A DNA stretch of 64,000 nt from Pseudomonadales bacterium (GCA_013215055.1 JABSRQ010000012.1:1-64000), one strand, 5' to 3'. Positions 27,565 to 36,859 are shown, counted from the stretch's first letter. The notes: generated from the sequence alone by a model not told the origin. Program-made: numbers and translations.

Positions 27565-28494
27565 ATGAATGAATTTACCCTGATCAAAACCTTTGTGACC
27601 CTGGTAGAAAGCCAGTCCATCAGCAAGGCTGCTGAAAACATGGATGTGGCTATCTCTGCCGTCAGCCGCCGCTTAAAGGATCTGGAATCTAATCTGGGTG
27701 TGCAATTGATACAACGCACCACCCGAAAAATGCATTTAACCGAGGCCGGTGAAAAGTTCTACCAGCGCTGTATTCGCTTGCTGGATGATCTCGAAGAAGC
27801 CAAGCAGGAAGTAACTAATGCCGCAAAAGAGCTCACAGGCACATTAAAAATTGCCACGCCGCTGAGTTTTGGAGTGGCCCATCTGTCACCGGCCATCGCG
27901 GCGTTTATGCATCTACACCCACAGATCAAGATCGATCTGGATATGAGTGACAGACGTAGTGACCTGGTGGAAGAAGGTCTGGATATGGCCATTCGCATAG
28001 GTACGCTGGAAGACTCCAGTTTAATGGCCAAAAAGCTCGCATCAGTACGCCATGTGGTTTGTGCATCGCCGGATTTCTTTCAGCAACACGGTCTGCCCCA
28101 AACCCCTGAAGATTTATCGACATTACCGGCTCTGTGTTATGGCAATCTTGACCAGCCCGGTAACTGGCAGTACTGGGATAAAAGCAATAAACCGCACACC
28201 GTTAAAGTGGCCATGCGTATGTGTGCAACTAACGGAGATGCACTGGTTGAGGCTGCTATTGCCGGGCTGGGCATATTGTGTGAACCGAGTTTTATCGTAC
28301 ATGGTGCGGTGCAGCGGGGTGTATTAAAGCCGGTGTTAACGGATTACCAGTGGTACTCGATGAATATCTACGCGGTTTATCCTCAAACCCGCTATGTGCC
28401 AGCCAGGGTCAGGGCCTTTATCGATTTTTTAAGTAACCACTTTGGCGAAGAACCTTATTGGGAACATTTTTTGGCAGATGCCAAGAAGACCTAG
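27565..28494 (+). CDS. LysR-family regulator (divergent from SDR/azoR)
   Basis: 309 residues. The N-terminal winged HTH (FVTLVESQSISKAAENMDVAISAVSRRLKDLE, given in part) occupies about 1-65, followed by a periplasmic-binding-like effector domain (about 90-300) of the CrgA/DsdC-like LysR subgroup. The divergent position to the SDR gene is the usual LysR arrangement. The effector may be a quinone or electrophile, inferred from the enzymes alone. Confidence 0.92.
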   Translation: MNEFTLIKTFVTLVESQSISKAAENMDVAISAVSRRLKDLESNLGVQLIQRTTRKMHLTEAGEKFYQRCIRLLDDLEEAKQEVTNAAKELTGTLKIATPLSFGVAHLSPAIAAFMHLHPQIKIDLDMSDRRSDLVEEGLDMAIRIGTLEDSSLMAKKLASVRHVVCASPDFFQQHGLPQTPEDLSTLPALCYGNLDQPGNWQYWDKSNKPHTVKVAMRMCATNGDALVEAAIAGLGILCEPSFIVHGAVQRGVLKPVLTDYQWYSMNIYAVYPQTRYVPARVRAFIDFLSNHFGEEPYWEHFLADAKKT

Positions 28495-28540
28495 CAAAAT
28501 TCGCTAGCTCACTATTTCTGCATTGAAGGCAGCGAGGTCT

Positions 28541-29446
28541 TTAATCCCGGGCTAAATGTTCACACAAATAATCATGTAAAACTTTAAGTCGCCGCGAGGG
28601 CAGTCGATTACTGGGGCGTAATGAATACAGATTTAATTCGGCGCTGTGAAAGTTTTTGAGTATCGGTATCAAGCGCTTTTCGGCAAGGTCTTGGGCGACG
28701 ATAAAGTCTGGAATCAGGGCTATTCCGTGTCCCGCCAGCAATGCAGAATGTAATAGTTGACTGTTATTGGACTGCAAAAAAGGCTCCAGGAAAACTTCCA
28801 TCGTTTTTTTGGCGTCGATAAATGTCCACCTACGTGCGGCACCCGATTGTGCATACATCAGGCAGGCATGATCTTGCAAGGCGCAGGGGTGCATCGGCTC
28901 TGCATGAGCTTTTAAATAGTCGGGCGTAGCACAGGCGACAAATTGATAAGCGGTGATTTTTCGGCACAGCAAGTTGCTGTCTGGCAGTTGCGGCGTTAGG
29001 CGTAAAACCAGATCAAACTGATCTTCCAGTACATTCACATGTTCATCACTTAATTGCACATCAAGCTGTATCTCGGGGTACTGTTGCATAAAAGCATTCA
29101 ATAGCGGGGCGAGCTTACATAGCCCCCACGTCATCGGTGCACTGATACGCAATTTACCTTTAGGGCTTTCTTGGGACTCAAGCAGCTCGTCTTTCAAAGA
29201 CTGCCATTGGTTAATAAGTTTCAGAGCGCGTTGGTAACATTGTTCGCCAGTGTCTGTCACTTGCATATGACGTGTATTACGGTTGAACAAAACCGTGCCC
29301 AGCTCTATTTCCAAGTGCTCAATGGATTTGGAAACCCTGGCTGCGGATATATTAAGCCGTCGTGACGCCGCGGTGAAGCTGCCACATTCCACCACCGCTT
29401 TAAGCACTTTAAGGCTTTCTAACTGATTAATGCCTGCCATATTCAA
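28541..29446 (-). CDS. LysR-family regulator (divergent from OYE homologue)
   Basis: 301 residues. The HTH is FTAASRRLNISAARVSKSIEHLE (about 20-42), and the effector domain starts near LRISAPMTWGLCKLAP. It resembles the CrgA-like LysR subgroup and its neighbour at 27565 but is clearly distinct in sequence. The start is ATG at 29446, with 29440 as an alternative. It reads away from the old-yellow-enzyme gene, whose expression it probably controls. Confidence 0.91.
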   Translation of the reverse strand: MNMAGINQLESLKVLKAVVECGSFTAASRRLNISAARVSKSIEHLEIELGTVLFNRNTRHMQVTDTGEQCYQRALKLINQWQSLKDELLESQESPKGKLRISAPMTWGLCKLAPLLNAFMQQYPEIQLDVQLSDEHVNVLEDQFDLVLRLTPQLPDSNLLCRKITAYQFVACATPDYLKAHAEPMHPCALQDHACLMYAQSGAARRWTFIDAKKTMEVFLEPFLQSNNSQLLHSALLAGHGIALIPDFIVAQDLAEKRLIPILKNFHSAELNLYSLRPSNRLPSRRLKVLHDYLCEHLARD

Positions 29447-29541
29447 TAAAAAGTTATTAATGTTTCAATAAAAGCCCATATTTACGTTGTTTTCATTGAA
29501 TGTCAAAGTGTAGTCAGATTATTCATCATCAGGACATCGCC

Positions 29542-30660
29542 ATGAGCACCCATCATTCAATGTTGTTTAAGCCTACTCAAATAGGCGCCATGAAATTACG
29601 TAATAAACTGGCTGTAGCCCCCATGACCCGAGTCAGTGCTACGGAAGAGGGTGTGGCAGCACCGGAAATGAAAAACTATTACCAAAATTTTGCCCGTGGA
29701 GGTTTTGGCCTGATCATCACCGAAGGTCTGTATACCGATCAGTTGTTTAGTCAGGGCTACCGAAAGCAACCGGGCATGACCGATGCCAAACAGGCACAAA
29801 GCTGGCAACCGATTATTGACGCGGTTCATCGGCAACAATCTGTCATCATCGCACAGCTTATGCATGCGGGTGCGTTGTCACAATACAATCGCTTTTCCGA
29901 GGTCACCAAGGGACCTTCATGTGTACGGCCCATCGGTGAAGAAATGTCTTTTTATTATGGTAATGGCGCTTATCGGCTACCGGCTGCAATGAATGAAGAA
30001 GATATCCAAGACGTTATACAAGGCTTTGCTGCATCTGCGGTGTTAGCAAAAGCTGCGGGTTTTGATGGTGTGGAAATCCATGGCGCCAATGGCTATTTGT
30101 TGGATCAATTTTTAACGCCCTATACCAATCACAGAAACGATGGTTATGGTGGCAGTCTTACTAACCGTTTATCTCTCTATCAAGAGATTATTCAAGCCGT
30201 TAGGGACGCTGTGGGTGAAAACTTTATTATCGGCGTACGCTTTTCTCAAAAGAAGGTGAATGATACAGAGCATCAATGGGCCGATGACGAAATGGCAGCA
30301 CAGACCATTTTTACTCAAATGCGCCACAGTGGTGTTGATTATATTCATACTGCTGAGCCTGTACTCAGCGAGCCTGCATTTGCCGGAAGCGCCTCTTTAG
30401 CGGCTTTGGCAAAACAACATAGTGGCTTGCCTGTTATAGCGAACGGGGGCATTAAAGAACCGGCTCTGGCCTGCCACATGCTGGAACAGAAACATGCGGA
30501 TGTTGTGGCGTTAGGCACCGCGGCTCTTGCTAATCAAGATTGGCCAAATGTGGTAAAGGCCTCGGGCGAGCTTACAGATTTTGACTTTGCCATGTTATCA
30601 CCCATCGCCGACCTGGCATCTGCTAAACGTTATTTTAATACCTTGGCTGAGAGCGCTTGA
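29542..30660 (+). CDS. NADH:flavin oxidoreductase (old yellow enzyme family)
   Basis: 372 residues from the ATG at 29542 (AGGA upstream; the in-frame 29500 start lies too far up). FMN TIM-barrel features: LFKPTQIGAMKLRNKLAVAPM at the start (cited in short form, LRNKLAVAPMTR), ITEGLYTD, GFDGVEIHGANGYLLDQFL, and YGGSLTNR. These mark the NemA/OYE class. It would reduce activated alkenes, nitro compounds or quinones. With azoreductase, SDR and two LysR genes it forms an electrophile-detoxification neighbourhood. Cytoplasmic. Confidence 0.92.
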   Translation: MSTHHSMLFKPTQIGAMKLRNKLAVAPMTRVSATEEGVAAPEMKNYYQNFARGGFGLIITEGLYTDQLFSQGYRKQPGMTDAKQAQSWQPIIDAVHRQQSVIIAQLMHAGALSQYNRFSEVTKGPSCVRPIGEEMSFYYGNGAYRLPAAMNEEDIQDVIQGFAASAVLAKAAGFDGVEIHGANGYLLDQFLTPYTNHRNDGYGGSLTNRLSLYQEIIQAVRDAVGENFIIGVRFSQKKVNDTEHQWADDEMAAQTIFTQMRHSGVDYIHTAEPVLSEPAFAGSASLAALAKQHSGLPVIANGGIKEPALACHMLEQKHADVVALGTAALANQDWPNVVKASGELTDFDFAMLSPIADLASAKRYFNTLAESA

Positions 30661-30918
30661 TAGCTAACATTTTTACTATGATGCAGGAATCTTTTTGCTA
30701 ATGCATTTCAGTGTTAATGGAGGGGGGGGCCATGGCACTTCAACAAGAAGTGCATTGTATCTACCTGGATCGGGTATTCTATTATCCAAGCAATGGCCGC
30801 AATCACATGCGGAAAAGCCTTAAGTGGCTTAAGTGGCCTTAAGTAGCCTTTTTTACCTAAACCTATCATTCATACTTAGCCCTGATCAATCACGTTTTAT
30901 GATGTAAGTGAGGTTAAT

Positions 30919-31650
30919 ATGGGTGCGGTTGCACAATTACATGTTCTGAATGATTATTCAGAACACAGAGTCAGGGTTTTACCTGCTTTAAGTCGTGGTT
31001 TGGCAGGAACCATTATTCAAATTAACGCAGATCCTAAATCCATCGACCCCATTGTAGCGTTTGAAAAACAAGCCGATCACCATAGCCAAATATTGTTAGA
31101 TATCTCGAGGCTAAGGGATAAAACCTATAGCCGCTTATACCCCGACTACTCAATACATCATGAATCTTATTATGATGGTGGCGCCTGTATTCTCTACTCA
31201 GCAAACACTGCGGGTGAGATTATTAGTACGGCTAGAGTCAATGTGGCAGGTTTTATCCCTATCCCCATTCATGAAAGTGTTAGTGATCAAATTGCCTCGT
31301 GTTTACAGCGTGGTGAATTCTGGGCAGAGTTAGGCCGGTGGGTTATTGAACCAGAAGCCAGAGGTCAGAACCTGTCTTATTACCGGATTTTTCATCAGTT
31401 ATCTGAGCTGTTTTCTATTGATAATTACTTTATGCAAGTGCGGGATGCACATGTGTATTTTTATCAGAAATACTTTAATGCGCAAGCCATAGAGGATGGA
31501 AAAGGTTATGAGTCCGAGGCTTCCTGTACGAATTTGCAATGGCAGGTCACCTCTACACCACAGGCTTTTTTCACATTGTTAGGCCACAGTACTAACTGTT
31601 TTAGACAGCATGATGAATTTATCAAACAATTACATGCAGGTGTTTTATGA
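30919..31650 (+). CDS. LuxI/FeeM-like GNAT autoinducer or N-acyl amino acid synthase
   Basis: A 243-residue protein. The alignment-style landmarks of the LuxI/FeeM acyl-synthase fold are present: R66 in SRLRDKTY, D86 in YYDGGACILYS, R106 in IISTARV, and E137-L-G-R140 followed by WVIEPEARG (the E-x2-R motif, then GNAT acyl-donor loop). It does not look like a standard LuxI and may instead join a long acyl chain to an amino acid. It overlaps the methyltransferase gene by 4 nt (ATGA), so both form one operon. A LuxR-type receptor gene is 1.7 kb downstream. Function inferred. Confidence 0.68.
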   Translation: MGAVAQLHVLNDYSEHRVRVLPALSRGLAGTIIQINADPKSIDPIVAFEKQADHHSQILLDISRLRDKTYSRLYPDYSIHHESYYDGGACILYSANTAGEIISTARVNVAGFIPIPIHESVSDQIASCLQRGEFWAELGRWVIEPEARGQNLSYYRIFHQLSELFSIDNYFMQVRDAHVYFYQKYFNAQAIEDGKGYESEASCTNLQWQVTSTPQAFFTLLGHSTNCFRQHDEFIKQLHAGVL

Positions 31651-32318
31651 ATCAGGCCGATAATGATTTTGACTGGAATGATTTTGCCGTTTTACACAGC
31701 TCGGTGATGACCTCTGTACAACTTGAGATGTATAAAACCACCGCCAAGTATCTAAAGGGCAGTGTTGCCGACTGTGGTTGTGGTACGGCCAAAATAACCC
31801 CCTTTCTTGCGGATATATCTGCGGTAACCACATACACGGGCATAGATTGTTCACCTGAGATGATACAGCAGGCAAAACATATGGTGGCGAAGTTAAGTAG
31901 CCGCATTGATGTGCATTTTTTCGAAAGTTTTATTGAGGACGTAGGGCAAAAATTTGATTCAGCCCTGTCTCTGCAAAGTTATTACAGTTGGCCCGCGCCA
32001 GAAAAAACCTTAGCGCATATCTATTCGATGTTAAACGCAGGGGCGCACTTTATATTGGCGAGCCCTAATCCTGAGCTTAATATGCCCTTGTTATTGGAAG
32101 AGGCCGAGAAGGAGCTGATTGGTCACCCTTTTTGGGCCGATTTTAAAGACCATAATCAAGCATTGGCAGATCATGATAATAGCCATTTTATTCGCCTGGA
32201 TGCTCTGATTACACAGCTTAAAAATGCCGGCTTCGAAATTATTGAAGCCCATAGCCATTTTTATCTGGGCGGCCTCAATTTTATAGTGGCTCAAAATTCA
32301 CAGACCACATCGACCTGA
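31647..32318 (+). CDS. class I SAM-dependent methyltransferase
   Basis: 223 residues. SAM motif I is D42CGCGTAKI, followed by TGIDCSPEMIQQAK (acidic loop) and later ALSLQSYYSWPAPEKTL. It is translated through a 4-nt overlap with the synthase gene, so it probably methylates the product of that enzyme or its precursor. An O- or N-methylated acyl product would be unusual for a signal molecule. The last 28 nt overlap the convergent peptidase gene. Confidence 0.82.
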   Translation: MNQADNDFDWNDFAVLHSSVMTSVQLEMYKTTAKYLKGSVADCGCGTAKITPFLADISAVTTYTGIDCSPEMIQQAKHMVAKLSSRIDVHFFESFIEDVGQKFDSALSLQSYYSWPAPEKTLAHIYSMLNAGAHFILASPNPELNMPLLLEEAEKELIGHPFWADFKDHNQALADHDNSHFIRLDALITQLKNAGFEIIEAHSHFYLGGLNFIVAQNSQTTST

Positions 32319-33133
32319 TAACATTGGTTTTTAAGACTATAAATATGGCCGCTGTCGGCAGCAGTAAGCAGTCGCCTCAAGGCTAACGTTTTGTTTCTCA
32401 CGGTGGTAAACGTTGCAGGCGATTGTTGTTTTAATACTGCCGTAATGGCTGTTATCCTCTCTTCAGGGGGAGGGTGAGAGTCAGATTGAAGCATGACATT
32501 AAATGTTTGATCGATACGTGTGAGTTTCTGGCTGACCGATGCCATGATTTGGTAAGCCAGGAAAAAATTAATGCTGCCGCAAGTCACGTTTAATGGGCTG
32601 AGTTTTTTTTGCTCTATCAATAAGAGTAATTCGGTGGCCAGTTTGTCGGCCTCTAACTCCTGATTACGCCGGTCTTTTAAATCGTTCTGAAGAAATTGAA
32701 TAAGGTGCTTACTGGATTGATTCAGATGCCCTAAAACAATATGGGCGACTTCATGTGCAATGATGAATGTCATGATGGAAAAATGCAGTTGCCAGGCCTC
32801 ATCCTGGATTACAGCCTGTGTATCATCGACGCCTATCTTTAAGTGTGGCAGCTGCCCATGTTTTAAATAATGAATAACATCCTGAATGGCAGAGACGGTG
32901 CCTTGTGCCTGTGTCACATTGTTATCTGATGCGGCCACACAAAGTGCATAAATGATGTCTAATGTGCCTTTGTGAATTAAACAAATATAGCCATCTGGGG
33001 TAGATTTCACCTCGATGTTAAATCCTTTTTTATCAATTTCTATACATTCTATGTGTCTAGGGCAGGGCAGCTGTTTGTAACATAATGCAGTTGTTAGGAG
33101 CTTTAGGCATAGTTTCAGTTGCTGTTGGAACAC
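32291..33133 (-). CDS. zinc metallopeptidase-like protein (HEXXH)
   Basis: 280 residues. The zinc site H127EVAH131 lies in a hydrophobic helix (MTFIIAHEVAHIVLGH), and a later glutamate in QELEADKLATELL is the usual third ligand/helix of M48- or ImmA/IrrE-like gluzincins. No signal peptide or membrane segment is obvious, so it is probably cytoplasmic. It is convergent and overlaps the methyltransferase by 28 nt. Whether it acts on the LuxR protein, the signal or something else is unknown. ATG at 33133 assumed; no strong ribosome site. Confidence 0.68.
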   Translation of the reverse strand: MFQQQLKLCLKLLTTALCYKQLPCPRHIECIEIDKKGFNIEVKSTPDGYICLIHKGTLDIIYALCVAASDNNVTQAQGTVSAIQDVIHYLKHGQLPHLKIGVDDTQAVIQDEAWQLHFSIMTFIIAHEVAHIVLGHLNQSSKHLIQFLQNDLKDRRNQELEADKLATELLLLIEQKKLSPLNVTCGSINFFLAYQIMASVSQKLTRIDQTFNVMLQSDSHPPPEERITAITAVLKQQSPATFTTVRNKTLALRRLLTAADSGHIYSLKNQCYQVDVVCEF

Positions 33134-33394
33134 TGTATTTACCGGTGTTTATCGTCTTTCTTGATTGGATTCAGCGTTCCAGTGCCTATGTATTTCCTTC
33201 CCTGTTATGTCATCTCAACTCATTAAAATTCAATCGTTAACAGTGCAGTTTGTTACGGTGGCCAGTGTATGGCATGAGAAATCTTGCATTGCATATACAT
33301 TTTTGCTTAAAGTTTATCCATATCTACCATATACTGACTGAAAATATGGATTTAGTTAGCAAGGAAGTTATGATTTAAATATAAAGGTTTTGTT

Positions 33395-34159
33395 GTGCAT
33401 AACAATATCATCGTAGATTTTATATATGGCTTAGAGCAGTCCCTAACGATTCATGGGTGTTTTGATGTCTTTTCTCGGGCAGTAAGTGAGCTAGGTTTTG
33501 ATAGTGTGGCGTACAGCTCAATCCCGATTAAACTGATTCAAGCGACCAGTTTACAACCCCAATTTCTATCCTCAGCCAGCTTTAGTAGCGGATTCTTAAA
33601 GCACTATGCTGAATCGGGCTTGGAAAAAGATGACTTTACGATCAAAAGAATATCGCAGGGGGATACCCGTGTTATGAACTGGCGAATGGAAGAAAAACAA
33701 GGCCAGTTATTACCCGCAGAAGTGCAGCTAATTCGTTTGGCTAGAGAGGATTATGGGGTTAACAATGCACTTTCTATTCCTACATTATCCGATGAGCACC
33801 ATATATCTGGTGTTAGTATTATCAGTGAAAGCTGCGATCAAACGTTTCAGTTGTTGCTGAATGAAAAATCCCACACATTACAAATGATCTGTCAGGTTTT
33901 TCATGACCGGGTCTATTCAAGAGTGGAGTATAAAAAATTCTTCTATTTAAATTTCATCGAGTCTTTGTCCAAGGATGAAAAAGCCGTACTGAAATTTGTA
34001 GCCAGTGGTATGCCATTAAAACTCAGCCGGGATATTTGCGGCATTAGCCCAAGTTATGCAGGTAATATTCGTTCAAGCTTATTCGATAAACTACAAGTGA
34101 AAAACTCAGCGGAGTTAATTTATTTAATTAGCCTGCATCGCATTATTGAAATGCTGTAA
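33395..34159 (+). CDS. LuxR-type regulator with autoinducer-binding domain
   Basis: 254 residues from a GTG at 33395 (AAAGG upstream). The N-terminal about 170 residues fit the autoinducer-binding fold: Y71, D79/D80 and W96, then a GxNxAxSIPT segment at 121-130, close to the conserved Tyr, Asp, Trp and Gly of LuxR proteins. The usual Pro after the Asp is replaced. The C-terminal HTH (about 187-250) is GerE-like: LSKDEKAVLKFVASGM and SSLFDKLQVKNSAELIYL. It is the likely receptor for the product of the upstream synthase. Confidence 0.82.
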   Translation: MHNNIIVDFIYGLEQSLTIHGCFDVFSRAVSELGFDSVAYSSIPIKLIQATSLQPQFLSSASFSSGFLKHYAESGLEKDDFTIKRISQGDTRVMNWRMEEKQGQLLPAEVQLIRLAREDYGVNNALSIPTLSDEHHISGVSIISESCDQTFQLLLNEKSHTLQMICQVFHDRVYSRVEYKKFFYLNFIESLSKDEKAVLKFVASGMPLKLSRDICGISPSYAGNIRSSLFDKLQVKNSAELIYLISLHRIIEML

Positions 34160-34161
34160 TT

Positions 34162-34926
34162 TTATACAATTTCAAATGTGTAAGTATCAAGGGTGATACC
34201 TCGATGCGGTTTTTCCTCTAAAGCTTGTGCAAAAATATTTAAATCATCAATACTGCAAGCAAAACCCGTAGCCGGTGTTTTTCCCGTACACGGCAATAGT
34301 GTGCTACGAATCGCAATAATTTGTCGCCAGCCCCGGCCTTCATCTTGATCAAAAGCAAGGCAGCTGTTCTGAGGATAATTCAAAATGTCATTTAAAAAGA
34401 CATTACAGTAGCCATCATAGGGGGTAGGGGCAAATTGATAAAAAGAATTTTTACAGCGCATCAGTAAAAACACTCGCTCTCCTCTAATGCCATCCAAATG
34501 TAACTGCCATTGTGCTTGCAGCGGTATTTGCGGCAGAATATTGCCTGATTCAGAGCAAAACGTGACTAAATTTTTTACCTCATGGGATGAGTAACTCAGC
34601 CTTAAAAATCGCTGCTGGTAGTTTCTGTTGTTAATCAGGTTTTCCCAAGCTCTGGTGATGGGGGCCTCGGCATTGACTAATAGTGTTGAAAAATCGGTAA
34701 ACCCTAGGGATTGCGCCACCATCAAAGCGAGTTTGGGGTCTATTTTAGCTGCACCATACCAGGCTTTATGCATAGCTTTAGAGCCGCTTAAGTCGTTTGG
34801 AAACTTACTTAACGCGTTAGTTTCAAAACTTGCATAGTTATTGAATCCTCGTTTTTGAGATGCATGCCTCACCTTTATCGGATCAAACAACACGCCACGC
34901 TTTCTTTTAACTGCAGTCATCGACAT
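34162..34926 (-). CDS. unknown protein, possible DNA-binding N-terminus
   Basis: 254 residues. The basic N-terminus (TAVKRKRGVLFDPIKVRH) and a helical segment ending ALMVAQSLGFTDFSTLL could form an atypical HTH. The remainder is beta-rich, with a segment YQFAPTPYDGYCNVFLND. I do not recognise the family. AGGAG 9 nt before the ATG supports the start. It is convergent with the LuxR gene (2-nt gap), and a 24-bp perfect palindrome lies about 52 nt upstream, as expected for autoregulation. Confidence 0.62.
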   Translation of the reverse strand: MSMTAVKRKRGVLFDPIKVRHASQKRGFNNYASFETNALSKFPNDLSGSKAMHKAWYGAAKIDPKLALMVAQSLGFTDFSTLLVNAEAPITRAWENLINNRNYQQRFLRLSYSSHEVKNLVTFCSESGNILPQIPLQAQWQLHLDGIRGERVFLLMRCKNSFYQFAPTPYDGYCNVFLNDILNYPQNSCLAFDQDEGRGWRQIIAIRSTLLPCTGKTPATGFACSIDDLNIFAQALEEKPHRGITLDTYTFEIV

Positions 34927-34977
34927 CGAGATGGGCTCCTATTCATTTACATAAAATACCTTTTAGGAAAAACTTAT

Positions 34978-35001
34978 GCCTTGTGAAAATTTTCACAAGG
35001 C
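34978..35001. promoter_or_regulatory. 24-bp perfect palindrome, candidate operator
   Basis: GCCTTGTGAAAA is followed immediately by its own reverse complement. It lies 52-75 nt upstream of the ATG of the protein at 34926. Twelve-base arms with no spacer are typical of a dimer-binding operator rather than an RNA hairpin. Confidence 0.7.
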
Positions 35002-35576
35002 ACTCAGGGATATATGCTTTTAGTATCCGCCTCTTCTTTCGATTGAGGTTGTTGGGCTGCCATAAATCGTTAGGTCGTTATTGCTAAAAATGGATGGTAG
35101 CGGGAACATACCTGCCTATGCCATAGGGAAATGGAATGAAGCCCATTACAGAAATATATTTCACACTATATTTGTTTATATATTGAGGGCTGATTGTGAC
35201 AATAGGGAAGCTGGATGGGTACCGGGATATATCATGTGAAAGCGAAATATTTCTGGGTATCTCAGAATCAACTTGCTATTAAATTGGTTAAATTTAATCC
35301 AGTTTAATTACCGAATTTATCGGGAAAAGTAATTTCTATAAACTTCGACCAATAACTACACACGTGAGTTGGTTCGCTTCCATTTTTCTTTTACATTCTC
35401 TTTATTTATTATCAGCGGCGCTTTATTAAGAAGCGAAGCAATGTTATTTAGCCCTAGTAATTCGTTATTAGATTTTTTTTACTTAAGGTAGCGCGAATAC
35501 TCCCTTGTTAGAACTTAAGGCTTTAACCCAGGAATACTCTAAGTTGTATTTGGGCAGCTTGTTTTATTCAAAAAAC
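35002..35576. other. intergenic, nothing recognised
   Basis: 575 AT-rich bases without a convincing gene, RNA gene or long repeat. It is the first part of the gene-poor stretch that runs to about 39.9 kb. Confidence 0.5.
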
Positions 35577-35648
35577 TTATAACAATGAAATCCGGAAACT
35601 GTACATAGAGATTGAACCATTTATCCTTTAATGCTTCTTATATCTCCG
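35577..35648 (+). repeat. repeat copy A with sigma-E-like promoter
   Basis: This segment is repeated, with scattered differences, at 39330-39406 (TTATAACAATGAAA, AACTGTAC.TAGAGATTGAA, TTAATGCTTCTTATAT). It contains TTGAAC (35612-35617), a 17-nt spacer and TTCTTA (35635-35640), the same architecture as the promoters of the four small RNAs. It lies 39 nt before the ATG of a 54-codon gene and probably drives it. Confidence 0.65.
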
Positions 35649-35678
35649 ACAAACACAGAAGGAGTATAGGTAAGAATA

Positions 35679-35843
35679 ATGACCGATAAAGAGAAATTGA
35701 ACGCAGCCAGGAAAGAGCTGAGGGCCTATAAGAATAAAGACGATCTTAAGGAGTGGAGAGCTGCACGTAACGCGGCGTATAAAGGGCATACAGGATTAAA
35801 AACATCTAAATTAGCAAAGCTATACAATGTTGAACGAACTTGA
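35679..35843 (+). CDS. 54-residue highly charged small protein
   Basis: A short gene: MTDKEKLNAARKELRAYKN..., ending LYNVERT. About a third of residues are Lys or Arg and it is almost certainly helical. AAGGAGTATAGGT precedes the ATG, and the repeat promoter TTGAAC-N17-TTCTTA lies just upstream. Codon use reads like a real gene and the frame is otherwise uninterrupted. It could be a nucleic-acid-binding or stress-induced small protein. No family recognised. Confidence 0.6.
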   Translation: MTDKEKLNAARKELRAYKNKDDLKEWRAARNAAYKGHTGLKTSKLAKLYNVERT

Positions 35844-35974
35844 TGTATCAGAAGCATGTATTATTGTGCAATAGGAAATGGATATTCTACTAGGTATAAG
35901 AAGCATTAAGGTTTTGGGTATATTGGGATAAAGCCAAAATAACTTATCTTTAGCGTAATTATACTGCTAACGAA

Positions 35975-36600
35975 TTAAATTGTTCCCGTAAAGTCATCTG
36001 TTGTGCATTTATCAAGCTGGCCTTTCCGCAATAACTGGAATAATTCAACAGCTGATGTTGTTGCATCCGCAGCTGTATTTGATTTAAAATCTAACGCCGA
36101 TCGCATTTTCCATTTCACCGTTCGATGGCTCTGCTCCATGATATTGTTCAGGTATTTGTCTCACCTCAATCAAACGGCCGAACAAACCTGAAATCCCAAC
36201 CTGCCAGTTGATCGTATTCAGCGCTGCGGCAGTACTTCGACTTTTATCAATCACCACATTTTAGGGCAGTTCATGCGGGTCAATCGCTTTGTTAAAAAAG
36301 GCTCTATCTGCCTGTTCATCACTCTTTTTACTCAGAAGGAAGTCAATGGTTGCGCCATATTTATCGACAGCTAGGTAGAGATATTGCCATTTTCCTTTGT
36401 CCTATAAATAGGTTTCATCCATTTTTAAGGAGCCTGAAACGGGCTTTTTACGGTTGCTAAAAATGGCTTATCGATGGGGAGGCTATTCCAAAACCCATCG
36501 ATTAATAGTGGTGTGAGCGACTTTAATTCCGCATTCATTTATCCGTTCTTCAATATCTCGATAACTGAGTTTATAGGAAATATATCAGTGCACGGTCATG
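35975..36600 (-). pseudogene. decayed IS6-family transposase
   Basis: Read on the minus strand, the fragments are SYRDIEERINECGIKVAHTT followed by INRWVLE, a middle part with YLYLAVDKYGATIDFLLS, and a C-terminal YLNNIMEQSHRTVKWKMRS then KSNTAADATTSAVELFQL and a stop at 35975. These are the standard blocks of IS6/IS26-type DDE transposases in correct order. Internal stops (for example after VLE) and at least one frameshift (VRQ to YLNN) show the gene is dead. I found no convincing terminal inverted repeats. Confidence 0.85.
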
Positions 36601-36859
36601 AGAATAGTTTATTTGCAAAGTTAAGTGTCATAAAGCATCAAAAATATTGACCATGCCTGTGGGATAAGACCAAATTTTTGGATGAAGTTCATCTGGAGAC
36701 GGGTGTTAGGCGCTAGTTCGGGGCCAAGTTGCGAAAAAACCGTTAATAATAACGTGATTTAAGCGGCATTCAGCCTGGAGGCATTTTTTCCTTTTCCAAT
36801 AAATATTATTTTTGAACTTTCTTCTGCACATATAATCAGAAGTTTATTCATCAATGGTG

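Noticed and set aside
30762-30776. Possible lux box TACCTGGATCGGGTA upstream of the synthase gene
   Set aside because: Only the outer four bases on each side are symmetric and it lies about 145 nt from the start. Too weak to list as an operator; worth a scan with a proper matrix.
36714-36740. GGCCAAGTTGCGAAAA as terminal repeat of the dead IS6 element
   Set aside because: It resembles GGCACTGTTGCAAA only partly and points the wrong way for an end of an element whose transposase is on the minus strand.
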